From Gigaspora rosea (taxonomy: Eukaryota; Glomeromycota; Glomeromycetes; Diversisporales; Gigasporaceae), in assembly GCA_003550325.1 (NCBI GenBank), contig QKWP01000687.1, positions 162,883 through 226,882 of the forward strand: 64,000 nucleotides of DNA, read 5' to 3'. Below are positions 34,669-46,109 of the stretch, one piece after another. A program made the translations under genes and the position numbers. The notes under the pieces are model-generated. The model searched no databases, had not been told where the DNA came from, and was given only the letters and a program-made list of their open reading frames with translations. The first letter of the stretch is position 1. Every line of letters begins with the position of its first letter.

Positions 34669-34830
34669 AAGAAGAGAGGGGTAAGGGAAAAGGGTGATAT
34701 GTTGCTCAGAGTCGCTGGACTTGCCGCGAGAATGAAAAAAGAAACAAGCAAAGAGATCGAAACACTATGCTCGATAAGATCTGATCACGTGACGTCCTGC
34801 GGCTTGTTCCGCGACCCCCATCCCTAATTG

Positions 34831-35935
34831 TTATTTTATTGTTATTTTTGATTGCATTGTTATCGGGGTGTAAGATTATTTAACTAAATTTTTAGAGACT
34901 ACTACACAGTAATCACTGTTACGCTGCATACAGTACTTCCAGACTTTTTTTAAAAAATGGCAAGTTAAATGAAATAATACCCCACGATATTGTGAGAATA
35001 GGTACTATACAAGGGAGGTATAATGTATACTGAGGAGTATTAATAATAGTGTGAGTTGATTGTATAATACGATCATTAAGGGATTGTATGCAACTGTACA
35101 GTAAAAATAAGTAAAATTGATCATTATTAAAGTTAAATTACTATGAATTAGAGTTTTAAGATATTGAATCTATAAAAAATTGTATTTCAAAAATTTGAAC
35201 GAGTTTGAACATTGAGAAAATTATTATGAACGTGTGGAACATGTACTAATAACAAACAATTCCGGCTAATTTATCTTTAGAAGGTTTAGGGTGATTCAGA
35301 AATAATTATTTCGAAAATAAATGGAGTATAAAAATTCTCTTTCTGTTTTGAAATTCCGAAATCAGAAAAAATTAAATAGAGTATTTTCCTGATGATATGC
35401 TGTCACCCATATATATGTATAAAATAAATAAATAAATTATAGATCGGCTATTTTATTCGAAACCAGAATCTGATCATTAATTCTGAATCGTCCTATTGAT
35501 TTATTTGACACTAATGACTCATTCACGATAATAATGATGAGTCTTATGAATCAAAGTAATCCTATTTTTACAGCTGTTTCGGCAAAATTCCGATTACGAT
35601 TATAGTTTCTGGAACTAAACTTATTGTTGAATATAGTAAATCTTACTCTATCTTTTTCTATCAAATGTTGTTTATGGGTCTTTTGAAATTAAAATTGATG
35701 ATTAACTGCTAAATTAATTTTAACAAAACTAACAATTAAATGCTAATGCTAATACTAATACTAAAAAAAAATCTTAAAATTTTATATATTTTAGTTAATT
35801 TTAGTTAATTTTATTGCAAGTATATAAAGTTTTATCAGTTTTAATTCAATGGTTTTTTTTTAAAAAATTTAATCCAGGCCTCAAAAATTAAACAGTATAA
35901 ACGATTACGGGCTAACTTCCCGAAGTTCATTTTTC
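34831..35935. other. Intergenic, no feature recognised
   Basis: AT-rich DNA without gene-like open frames or clear repeats. Confidence 0.4.
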
Positions 35936-35939
35936 TGAA

Positions 35940-36300
35940 ATCCATTTCGCAAAGTCGGATCTATGTAATTTCGCCGACAATCAATTCACCGACAAGATTA
36001 TTTTAAAAATTACACTAACCTTAATAACCTTAACTCTAAATTCTAAATGAAAATGACCGGAATTACTTTTTACAGTTGTTTTCGTAAATTTTGGGACAAT
36101 TGAAGAATTTTTAATGACGAATTCGATAAGTTACAGAGTCGACATCAATAGGTAACTAACTTCGACCGATCTCCAAAACTTATCGAATTCGGTCATCAGA
36201 AATTTTTAAAATGTTTCCAAAATTTATGAAAACAGCTGTAAGTGAAATGGCAGTCGGTTAAATGATTGTCGGTGAACCCGAAAAATTGTGATATTAGAGT
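35940..36300. mobile_element. MITE family M1 copy C (reverse orientation) with nested palindrome
   Basis: Reverse-oriented and diverged relative of 25463 and 27638: CGCCGACAATCAATTCACCG, CTTAACTCTAAATTCTAAAT, ATGACCGGAATTACTT, then after an insertion TGAAATGGCAGTCGG and GATTGTCGGTGAAC. The insertion at about 36070-36242 is itself a palindrome with arms TTTACAGTTGTTTTCGTAAA and GACGAATTCGATAAGTT. Confidence 0.65.
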
Positions 36301-36467
36301 TATGGAGTTTGAGAAATAGCATTTCTAAAAGGTGGACTTCGGAAAAGCGAGAAACAGCGGTATAAACTTACAACGTAATTGGTTTATATTTTATCAAGTT
36401 TAGTCATGAGTATTGTCGGCAGATGATAAGTTTATTTTATAAATACTATAATTAGCTAATAATAAGG

Positions 36468-36986
36468 CAGGGTTGTTAATTTACCGTAATTTTTAAAATT
36501 TTTTGGTAAATTTACCAGGCAGTTTGGTAAATTACCGGTAAATTTGCTCTTAGTTATTTTAAAATAGAGTTTGTGTAATATAAATTTATCTAAAAATTAT
36601 ATAAACATACTCAACTTTAAGTATATTTTTACAAAATATATTTTTGATTATTACATAATAAACAAAATTTTTTATTTGGTTTAATTTCTAATAAAATATT
36701 TATTATTAATTAAGATTAGTATATGGCAAATTCTAATTTCAAAGCTGACATATTATTAAGAGTAATGCACATTATTTTATGATTAATAAAAATTTATAAA
36801 CGTTAAATATTTATTTACCAAATACATGGTACATAAATGCAAAATAACTTTAGAGATTTGATTGGTCAAATTTTAGACTTAATATTTTTTTAATATAAGT
36901 TTATGAGTAAATTTACCGATCTTTGGTAAATTACCTGGTAAATTATCGTAATTTACCAATGGTAATTTACCTCCTAACAACCCCTG
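36468..36986. mobile_element. hAT-like element with GGTAAATTACC arrays
   Basis: A 519-bp element starts CAGGGTTGTTAATTTACC and ends TTACCTCCTAACAACCCCTG. The 8-bp duplication TAATAAGG is perfect (36460-36467 and 36987-36994). CAGGGGTTGTTA-type ends plus 8-bp duplications are classical hAT. GGTAAATTACC/TTACCGGTAAATT words crowd both ends (36480-36550 and 36905-36975). No open frame. Confidence 0.9.
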
Positions 36987-37188
36987 TAATAAGGGTTTCG
37001 GAATTAAAATTCGTAAATCTTATTTTGATAAAATAAGAAGACGTATTTATTATCAACTAAGTGATGATGTCAAATTTTATTTATTTTTTAATAATCAAAA
37101 CTTGAATACACTTATTTATTCTAATATCGTTTTATGCTAAACTTGTCTAAAATTTCACATCTACAACGTTAAATTAAACAAATATATG

Positions 37189-37443
37189 TGCTGCCGTCAA
37201 TAGAAATCAAGCAGATTGACATTCAGAAAAAAATTAATGCGCTAAGTTTCATCACTCATATCCTGATGAATTTCGATGCAATTATCATAATTCAATAGTC
37301 AAAAGAAGCTCAACATCTAAGCTTTCTTTTGATTATTAAAATATGAAAATAGCTTCGAAATTCATCGAGATATGGGCGGTTAAAGTTAAGGCATTAATTT
37401 TTTTCGAAATGCCAATCTTCTTGATTTCTAATGATGGTAGCCC
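37189..37443. mobile_element. Inverted-repeat MITE
   Basis: Left arm TGCTGCCGTCAATAGAAATC with CAAGCAGATTGACATT is mirrored by right arm AATGCCAATCTTCTTG with GATTTCTAATGATGGTAGCC. The inner ATGAATTTCGATG also pairs. It is absent from the homologous position near 11440, which marks it as an insertion. Confidence 0.7.
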
Positions 37444-37465
37444 AAAATAATCTTTTAAAGGCACT

Positions 37466-37679
37466 TATGAATGAATACTCAACTAGCACGAATAAGGCTA
37501 TTACTAAAGTTCCTGATAAAGAAATTGGAATTAATACAAGCCATAGAACTGGAACTATATCTTACGTGAAAAAACAATTAAATCTAGTGATTTTTTTTAA
37601 GTTTTTTTGCTTAATTATAATGATGATCTTTAGTGGTTTGCTTGTAAGTTCTTTTTTGGAGGCATATTTTAATACATAA
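37466..37679 (+). CDS. Possible micro-protein with one membrane segment
   Basis: An open frame ends at TAA 37677-37679. Its longest version starts at ATG 37431, but that codon lies in the end of a MITE, so ATG 37466 (MNEYSTSTNKAITKV) is the better start, about 70 residues. The C-terminal part, LVIFFKFFCLIIMMIFSGLL, is a single hydrophobic segment. The homologous stretch at 11465-11650 has an early stop and loses the frame. Coding status is doubtful, since it lies inside repeat DNA. Confidence 0.2.
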
Positions 37680-37719
37680 GATTAACTAGAGTAATTTTTG
37701 GTAAAAAAAAAATCTAAGC

Positions 37720-38400
37720 AAAAGTAATTTAAGCGAAAGTTTATTATGTAAAAAATAATTTAAGCAAAGGTTTAATAAAAAAAATAATTTAAACGAAGGT
37801 TTAGTAAGTTTTATTAAAGAATATTTTGAGCAAAGATTTAATTAGTAATTTGATCAAAGGTTTAATAAGCAATTTGAGCAATGGTTAGTAAGTAATTTGA
37901 GCAATGGTTTAGTAAGTAATATAGAAAAATAATATCGCGGCTGAAGCTTGAAATCAGGGACCTCTATTTAAAAACTGAAACCCACTTATACTCTTTTATT
38001 ATCAAAACTAACCCTAAACCCTAATCTAACTATTTAAAAGAGACTAAAAAATGCACTCCAAAATTTCTAAAAAATTTCATATTAAAATAATTAAAATTTC
38101 AAGCTTCAGCCGTTTCAGCTTCAGCCGTAACAATAAATTAAGTGAATAATCTGAGCAAAGGTTCAGTAAGTAATTTGAGCAAAGGCTCAACAAGTCATAT
38201 AAAAAAAAAAAACAATTAAGCGAAGGTTCAATAAGTAATTTGAGCAAAGATTCAGTAATTAATTTGAGCGAAGGTTCGGTTCAGTGAGTTAGATAAAAAA
38301 ATAATCTGAGCAAAAGTTTAATAAGTAATTGAGCAAAGGTTCAGTAAGTGATTTTTGAGCGAAAGTTCAGTAAGTAATCTGAGCGAAAGTTTTATTATTT
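37720..38400. repeat. 24-bp minisatellite, second array
   Basis: Diverged repeats of AGTAATTTGAGCAAAGGTTC, the same family as 11690-11960, split by a MITE at 37930-38130. Confidence 0.7.
37930..38130. mobile_element. MITE with CGGCTGAAGC ends
   Basis: The left arm CGCGGCTGAAGCTTGAAAT pairs with the right ATTTCAAGCTTCAGCCG, followed by a second TCAGCTTCAGCCGTAACA. The interior (CCTCTATTTAAA, ACCCACTTATACTCTTTTAT, TAACCCTAAACCCTAATC) matches the MITE at 21621. Confidence 0.75.
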
Positions 38401-38440
38401 ACTCTTTTGTTATTATTAAATAGTTTGTTTGATCTGCATA

Positions 38441-39830
38441 ATAAAAAAAATTTTTACTTATTTCGTCAAATGGGAGTCTCTAAACACTCCAATTTCTTTT
38501 CCGATTTCAAAACCCCTTAATGGTAAATGTATTGCATTAAGTTCAATTAAAAAAAAGCCAATTTAATTGTGTCCATATCAATATATGTAACCGTATAGAA
38601 TCCACCAAGAGGTTTTCAAACAAACGTACGTCAAGAATATTTCAATGAACACACGTAATGTTTTGTCAAAGTTAGATTTATTTTATTTTATTCGGTATAT
38701 ATTATTTTTTTATATTGTGTTGGAATTTACTTTTTGATTGCTTATATAAACCTTCTTAAGCCACATATGCAAAATCATATATCATAGAATGAAGATAATT
38801 TATTTCCTTTACTTGCAGAATCCAACTTAAGATTCTTTACATAAGGAAACCTTCTCTGAGAGTCTAGCTATGTTATTGATATCTTAAAAAACAAATTACA
38901 TAATGACAAGAAAGTAATTAAAATTTTCAACGGACATGAATTATGTTGCAAGATGGAGCGAAGATGACTAATCAATCTATGAATGAAAATTTAACAATAA
39001 TTCTTTTGAACCTGATTGTTTAATTTGTTCAGTAATATTTTGAGATTTTAAAAAATTTTTTAATCAAATGGAAAATAATTAGTCAGAAGTCGTCACAAAA
39101 ATAAACTTAAAGAAAAAATTATAATTAACTAATCGTCCTATCACATTAGAAAGTAATAATTATTAACTGATAAAAATACTAATCCTTACTTTGTGATACC
39201 AGGTACGTACGTACGTAAATGGCCTATCGATGAAATAACCATCGGCAAAATGTACAACAAAGGATTGTACACATGTTTTAATAAAACTCTTCAGGGGTTA
39301 AATTCGACATAGTGAAAATTTTAATCTGTTTTTACGGACCCTAGAACAAAAAAGAGACTGTCGGCCAAATAGGTTTGATTTATAATTTATAGAAATTATA
39401 CAGTATGCTTATTACTCTAACCCTTCGAGAAGATCGAGAAGTTGCATTTTTTTTTAAAAAAAATATTGGTTTGGCTCACTTCCTTTTTCACCGTTGGAGT
39501 TCATACGATAAATTTATTTGAATTTATACGGTAAAACGAAACTGACATAATAAAAATATAGTAGAAACAAATGACTCAAAGTTTTTTTTTTTTAATTAAT
39601 AAGACTTCGATTTATTGTCAATATAAAATGTACATTCATTTACTATTTATAATATATATACATTATATATCGAATAAGTAATTTTGTCTGATTTAATTGA
39701 TATAAATCAAAAAATATAAAAATTTTTTTTTAGATATAAATGGGGATCAAAAGGTTTTTCAACACATTTTACTTTATTTGAAAACGAGAGCTAATTAATA
39801 TAATTTTAATGGAGGTCAAAAAAAATTTTT
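38441..39830. other. Intergenic, no gene
   Basis: AT-rich; a short (ACGT)n run near 39205. The 3' end of the F-box/LRR gene is at its right edge. Confidence 0.4.
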
Positions 39831-41330
39831 TTACAAAGAAAAATCATCAATGTTATTACAAGAAAGCTCTAAATGAATTAATGTGGTGTTCATAGAACGA
39901 ACTTTATCAAATGCGTTTTCTCCTTCAGGACCAATTTGATTATTTTGAAGATACAAATGTGTAAGGGTCTTATTTGTATAAAGAGATGTTGCTAAGGCTT
40001 TTCCTACATCAGAATTCAAATTATTTCCACAAAGATATAAACTGGTTAAAGTATTATTCACGAAAAGTGCTACACCTAATGCTTGACCAGCTTCAGAACC
40101 AAGTTCATTATCACTAATATTTAAACAAGTTAAAGTATTATTTCTATAAAGAGCTTCCGCTAGTGCTTTACCACCATCAAAACCAAGTTGATTCTTCCAA
40201 AGAAATAGATGTTTTAAACTATTATTTTTATAAAGAGCCTCAGCTAATGCTTGTCCACCGTCAGGACCAAGACCATTTTCACTAAGATTTAAATGAGTTA
40301 AAGACTTATTTTTTTGAAGAGCCAAAGCCATTACTTTTCCACCTTCCGGACCAATAAAGTTATTTTGAAGATATAAATGAGTTAATGTAGTATTAACATA
40401 AAGTGCTTCACTTAATGCTCTTCCACCTTCAAATTGTAAATAATTATCAGAAAGATCCAAATGAGTTAAAGTAATATTCTTATGAAGAGATTTTGCTAAA
40501 ACTTTTCCAGTCGAAGAACCAAGATTATTATTAATAAGATCTAAATAAATTAATGTAGTATTTTTACAAAGATTACTTATTAATATTTTTTCCTCTTCAC
40601 TATTAAATTGATTAACGCAAAGCTTTAAAGATGTTAAAGTGGTATTATTATAAAGAATTTCTGCTAATGCCTTTACACCTTCAAGACCAAGTTGATTTTT
40701 ATTAAGTTCCAAAGATGTTAGAACTATATTCTTATTAATAGCTCTTGATAATGCTTCAACTGCTTTTGAATCAAACCAATTATTCATTATACTCAAAGAA
40801 GTAAGAGTTATACAGTTATCAAGAATTTTTGCTAATAAATTTGTGGCTCCACCAAAAATGCATAAGTTACTAATTTTTTTATTAATTTGTCCATTTTTTT
40901 CTGTTTGTAAAAACTTCATAATTAAAGAAGCTTTAATTGCTTGAATCACATATCTATCAACGTTAATATCAACAGGTCTATATCTACGTCCTTCATGAAT
41001 ATACCACTCAGTAACACCATCACCCAAGATCCAAGAGTCAGAATTAATCTTGATAACTGTAGTATAGGCAGTATATTCAAATAAAGGTTTTGGTCCATTT
41101 GGAAATATTATTGCAAATGGCAATAATTGTGTCTTTTCTTTAGAATCTAAAGTTAAAAGACATGTTCTTACGAGTTTTCGATTTTTAAAAATGTCTAATT
41201 CTTTCCATAAAATTGGTATAACATTTTTACACCATAAACGGTTTACAAAAAGACAAGAAAACAAGTTTTTAGGTTGATCTTTAAGATAAGCAAGTATTTC
41301 AAATAGACATTCGTTCGGTAAACTCATCAT
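39831..41330 (-). CDS. F-box protein with ribonuclease-inhibitor-type leucine-rich repeats
   Basis: A single uninterrupted 499-codon frame, the best-supported gene here. Residues 1-45 (LPNECLFEILAYL ... SCLFVNRLWCKNVIPILW) are an F-box, the Skp1-binding part of SCF ubiquitin ligases. Residues about 150-155 onward form eleven full and two partial 28-residue LRRs (LTHLxLxxNxLGxxGGxALAEALxxN), the RNI/NLRC3-like class that folds as a horseshoe for substrate binding. The repeats are unusually regular, with little drift. Start: two consecutive ATG codons; I take the first (41330-41328). An A-rich run lies just upstream on the coding strand. No signal peptide or membrane segment. Inferred role: substrate adaptor of a cullin-RING ligase; the substrate is unknown. 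Such genes form large families in these fungi. Confidence 0.9.
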   Translation of the reverse strand: MMSLPNECLFEILAYLKDQPKNLFSCLFVNRLWCKNVIPILWKELDIFKNRKLVRTCLLTLDSKEKTQLLPFAIIFPNGPKPLFEYTAYTTVIKINSDSWILGDGVTEWYIHEGRRYRPVDINVDRYVIQAIKASLIMKFLQTEKNGQINKKISNLCIFGGATNLLAKILDNCITLTSLSIMNNWFDSKAVEALSRAINKNIVLTSLELNKNQLGLEGVKALAEILYNNTTLTSLKLCVNQFNSEEEKILISNLCKNTTLIYLDLINNNLGSSTGKVLAKSLHKNITLTHLDLSDNYLQFEGGRALSEALYVNTTLTHLYLQNNFIGPEGGKVMALALQKNKSLTHLNLSENGLGPDGGQALAEALYKNNSLKHLFLWKNQLGFDGGKALAEALYRNNTLTCLNISDNELGSEAGQALGVALFVNNTLTSLYLCGNNLNSDVGKALATSLYTNKTLTHLYLQNNQIGPEGENAFDKVRSMNTTLIHLELSCNNIDDFSL

Positions 41331-42216
41331 TTTGAAAGAGTTAAAAAAAATTTTTTTTTTTTTTACTACGAATTACAGATGCAGTTACGGACGTAGGGTA
41401 TGTTACGTATGTACTTAACGTACGTACTACCTTACGTACGTACTTAACGTACGTATTTATGTAATACTGTCGGAGTTCAGAAAACAAATTTAGCTATATA
41501 CAGTAAGATTGTCAGGTCACCTGAAGATTAAAATATTATAATTGTGGTCAAAGCGACACAGAACATGTATGTTGCTGCATTATACTATATAAGATTCATA
41601 AAAACTTTACCATTTTAAGAATTTATATAATTATAAAATTTTAATTGGTCTTTTCAAAAAAATTCACTTTAACAAATCGCTTTGTTTTAAGTTAATATTA
41701 GATTGTGGCGTTTGAACCATTTTTGGATTTGCTAACCTTATTTGTGATGTTACTCAAAAAAAAATTCTCAACTAAATAAAATTTGACACATAGTACGTAT
41801 GAACATACTGTATTCATTGTCATTATAATTTATTTATTTATTATCTTTATAAAATCTCTTAACTTGATAGTTGGTTAAATAAACTACATTGTTGATGAAA
41901 AACTTCAATCATCACAATTATTACATATGTTGATATAGAAAACATTAGATTTTTTGTCCATTTTGTCCATTATATAACATGAGTAGTCTAGTGATATACA
42001 GATACGGCAGTTACGGCAGTACGTAGTGTGACAGATGAACGCTGCATAACTATCAATTGCGTATATTATATAAAAGTAAAATGTCGTAATCACAATTAAT
42101 AAAATTACGTAATATATTTGTTTCAGTTTTTAACCGCCTTTATACGTATATACGTATATACGTACGTACGTAGAATGCTTTTTTTTTTTTTTAAAAAAAA
42201 AAAAATAATAATAATA
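41331..42216. other. Divergent intergenic region between two intact genes
   Basis: About 890 bp separate the divergently transcribed F-box/LRR gene and the C1orf74-like gene and should hold both promoters. It contains CGTACGTA-rich stretches at 41400-41455 and 42140-42172 and homopolymer runs next to each ATG. No defined motif is clear. Confidence 0.45.
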
Positions 42217-43593
42217 ATGTCAAATATTTCTACATATAACAATTTATTTAGTCATATAAAATCATGCCTCTTATCTTTTAGTTCTGCAAAAAAACTTTCT
42301 ATATCTCCAAAAAAATTGACAGATCATGTTAATGGTTAGTTTTTTTTTTATGTTAATGCTTTTAAATAAAATGGGATAATTAAAAAGAGAAAGAACATTA
42401 TAAACATAAAACAGATATCATAGCAATTACATTAGGAATTAGGTAAAGTTATAAATATTTTTAATTATTTTCAATCATTTTTTTTATTTTATGTTCAATT
42501 ATTAAGCAAATCTTGTTTTCTAAAATTATCAGAGCTACATACCTTATTGATTTTGCATTCTTAACATTAGACGATTCTAAAACTCTTTTATCCTCTTTTC
42601 AAAAAGTAATTTATTTATAAATCTGCCAATTAATGTAACCAACTCTTAAGTTATTAATAAAAAAAAAAAAACTTTTTTCGCAAATTTACAGAACAAAAAC
42701 TTATTTAATATTTGCATTCTGCAATTTTCTGATACACATACATTTATTTGTAATCATAAATTGGTACTTACAAAACTTGAAAATGATTTAATTAATGAAT
42801 TTAAAAGCTGTATATTTGTTGATATCGCATGGAACTACAAAGAAAGTGGCAGTAAAGAACCAGAGATGGTATATTTTATATATTAATAATTGAGTAAGCA
42901 TGATTATTATGATATCTGGTAAAGATTTTATAATTTGTAAACTTTGCTTCTAGATTGACGCTCCACTTTCTTTCAAGAAAAGTTTGGAAATGAATGTTAA
43001 ACCTTTTTTCTTAGAATGGTCAGACATTGATTCATCATCTTCAACAACAAAACTGGCAGTATTTTTCGTTCCAAAGACTCCAACTTGTATAATAACACTC
43101 ACTGGTTGGATACTTGAATATCCTGTAGTTTATGTTCTTGATTCTGCACCTGATAATGTGGATAATAATTTTGATATACAAATGATGAAAAATTGTCTTG
43201 GAGGCCAAAATCTGAAATTATATCGTGTATTCTTGAAGAATGCAGAGAACTTTCATAATAGTAGAATTGAAGATAGTGACATGAAAAATAAACCACTTAA
43301 GTACTTACCAATATCTTATTTCAGATGGTTTTTTACTGCTTATATATAACCATATTTATATTATATTTTTATTTATTCAAAATAGACACATGTTATTAAG
43401 CTTTAGTGTTCCTTCTCATATCTGGCACCATTTTCAACAAGAAAATAACCAAGATATACTAAATAATAATACTGATATGATAACAACGATATTAAAAAAT
43501 AATTTTAATCCGAGAATTAAAAATCAAACATACTGGAATTTAGAATTTAGCGTTGAAATAAGTGATGTCTGTTTGTCGGTTGTTGTTTTATAA
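42217..43593 (+). CDS. C1orf74/UPF0739 (DUF4504)-like protein, four exons
   Basis: Exons deduced from frame and splice sites: 42217-42327 (donor GTTAAT), 42692-42868 (acceptor TTTACAG, donor GTATAT), 42954-43300 (acceptor TTCTAG, donor GTACTT) and 43386-43593 (acceptor AAATAG, stop TAA). All junction phases agree and give 280 residues, close to the roughly 270 of animal C1orf74. The start MSNISTYNNLF follows a run of AAT. Exon 2 encodes LFNICILQFSDTHTF and SCIFVDIAWNY. Exon 3 has the family signature GWILEYPVVYVLD followed by a conserved NCLGGQNLKLYRVF. Exon 4 has HMLLSFSVPSHIW. The family is conserved from fungi to animals and its biochemical role is unknown. No signal peptide. The gene looks intact and unbroken by mobile elements. 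Family call is from memory of the motif. Confidence 0.72.
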
Positions 43594-45247
43594 TATAGAT
43601 AATACAGTAATTAGGTAGCTGCACAACATAGTTGTACTAATTAGGGATATAAAATTTTAAATAGTTTTTAAATATTTTTTATTGGTTTAAACCTTTTTTT
43701 AATACATCAGCATCCAATTCTAAAATTTGGCTAAATTTAATATTATTTAGTTTCTTGTTACAGAAATCTCAAATAAAATACTGCTTATAATTTATAATTT
43801 CGAATTTATTACATATAAGAATTATTTGATTTTAAATGCAACATTAATCTATACTACGTTGTTTTACATTTGTTAGTATTGAAATCCAAGGTTTACAATA
43901 TATACATTCTTGCAAATATAAGAAATATTATTTGAAGAACTTTCCATCTTAATTATTACTACAGTATTATTGTCATTATCATCCTTAATTTCTCAAATTT
44001 TGATAAGCAGTTAACCAGAATCTTGATAGTCCTAATAAACAAAATCCTAACAAAATTTGACCAGAACTATGTCTTGCACTAACATAATGCTGATATTATT
44101 GTGATTTTTTTTGTCAGAATTTTGACTAAACCCACTTATAAGTTTTTATTGTGAATTCTCCAATATACAGAAAATATGCTATAGAAAAAGAGAAAAATAG
44201 CAAATTTTCAAAAATTTTTTTATACAAATCAATTTAGAATAAGATCTGGATCATAAACACAAAAGCAGTTATGTTAAAAAATTTTGTATTTTCTTATATT
44301 TTATTATGATATTTATAACACAATTGATCTTTCATAGATCTTTTGTTTTGTCGATTTCTTGCACACCTCCCATATTGTGTTGATTTTAGATTTTTGTTTA
44401 ACAATATCAAATTGTTCAGAAATTGAAGAAATTTATGAATTTAGAAATTAAAAGCTTTGTAAAAAAAAAACAATGTTAAATTATCAAGTTATAATAAATT
44501 TGGTTTTTCTAAAAACTAACACTTATATTACAGACAGTAAAAATATTTATATGATGTATGAACTGTGAATGCTTAATCGCTTGCTTGGTAAGCATGGGTG
44601 TGTATATGAATTTAATCTTTTAAAGGTATATTATATTGTTAATCTATTATCCCAGCTTTAATCATAAACACTATCTTTTTGTTCTTTTGATTATAGATAA
44701 ACCTGCATATTTATTATTGATATGTGTTGATGAATATTTGATACGTATTAGCGTATCACTATATAATTGATGCTCAGGTACATCATGATTTTTCAATTTT
44801 TAATGATATTATAGATGATCGATGGAGAGAATGATTTATATATAGCAAAATCGCATTTCCAACACTTTTTATTTAGTGAACCAAGACTGGTTTAGATAGC
44901 CATTCTTTATATTTTTTGTGTTTTGTCTTTGTTATTTCGCTTTGTTCGGACGGATTTTGGGTTACATATCGGGTATTCTCATGATATCCTGGTTTTAAGC
45001 GACCCCTAAATTTAGTAGAGTAAATGCGAATTTGGAAAAACAACATTTCCAATTTTACGAGTGTTGCGTTGATCTATCTTGTTATAGGTAATGTCAAGTG
45101 GATCAAAAATCAATAATACAGAAATAAAAATCAGAATTTCAGTTATTCTATATATAAAATAGTAGAACAGAAATCAATATCAGCAATTAAGCGATGACTA
45201 CTGTATAAGAAATATATTACAGAGTCAGGTATTGCACTTGACTAGCA
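43594..45247. other. Intergenic; dispersed repeat D1 copy 2
   Basis: No gene seen. D1 copy 2 lies at 44838-44965 (TATATAGCAAAATCGCATTT, CCAAGACTGGTTTAGAT, TTCGCTTTGTTCGGACGGA). Confidence 0.4.
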
Positions 45248-45375
45248 ACAAAATGCAGGAGCAAGTGTTATATCGGATGTGAAGATGTAACATGCGAAGT
45301 TTCTATATGTATTCATACCCTTGCTTTGCCATATGCATTTATCCAATAAGATACAAGATTTTGCGTACGTACGCC
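45248..45375 (+). repeat. Direct repeat R2, copy 1
   Basis: About 125 bp (CAAAATGCAGGAGCAAGTG through ATCGGATGTGAAGATGTAA to CATATGCATTTATCC) recur with about 90% identity at 47586-47715 in the same orientation. No coding sense; minus-strand frames there (47913-47656) do not match in both copies. Confidence 0.7.
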
Positions 45376-46109
45376 ATACACTATCAGTCACACGATTTGT
45401 CACATCTAAAATTTTAATCATATGATTATCGTACGTTACACAAATCGACGAATTACAGTTTTAAAATTTTTGCCTAAACCTTTAGTTGAAATACATATCG
45501 TTCCATATGACAAAATTATTCTTGAGGGGTTTCCGAATCGTATGGTACACGGATCGTACAAAATAAACCGTTCCCTATAAAATGCTACACCCTTGAAGGT
45601 GGGTAATTATTTTACATACTTTCGACGCATTCTTTCTGAGTTTGCAAATTTTTTACCTGTAAAGTGGTTCACTAGGTGCGCCATAAGAAGAGCTTTCGGC
45701 AAAATGCATCTTCGAAAGGCGGGTACATTAAGAACATAACGCGAAAAATCAAGAAAACTATTTTATAGTAAGTAGATCGCTCATTAATTCGTTGTAACTG
45801 ATATATTTTAAACTATTCAACCTTATTAATACTTTCTATTATTCTATTCTTAACTAGTTCTATTTATTTGAGATAAGTTATTTAGGCTTATATTGTTTTG
45901 TTTATTTTGTTTTAACTAGTTGGAGGCATAATTGTTAGACGAAACTTAAGATATTAATCGGGCAGTTTTGAACGATTGATATCATAAAAATAGTTCATCT
46001 AACAATTCTAGTTAAGGTGTAAAAAATAATATACTGTACTTAAGCTTATAATATTTTTAATTTAGGACGATTTTTCTTTTATTTATTCATGTTAATTATG
46101 TGGGTCTGG

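Larger units (their letters stand above)
36995..38440. repeat. Second copy of a segment inside the 9.9-12.3 kb hAT-like element
   Basis: GAATTAAAATTCGTAAATCT, GACACTTATGAATGAATGCT-like sequence, ACAATTAAATCTA and the AGTAATTTGAGCRAAGG minisatellite occur here in the same order as at 10,495-12,030. This copy has two MITEs (37189 and 37930) that the first lacks, and it lacks about 0.8 kb (10600-11390) present in the first. Confidence 0.7.
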
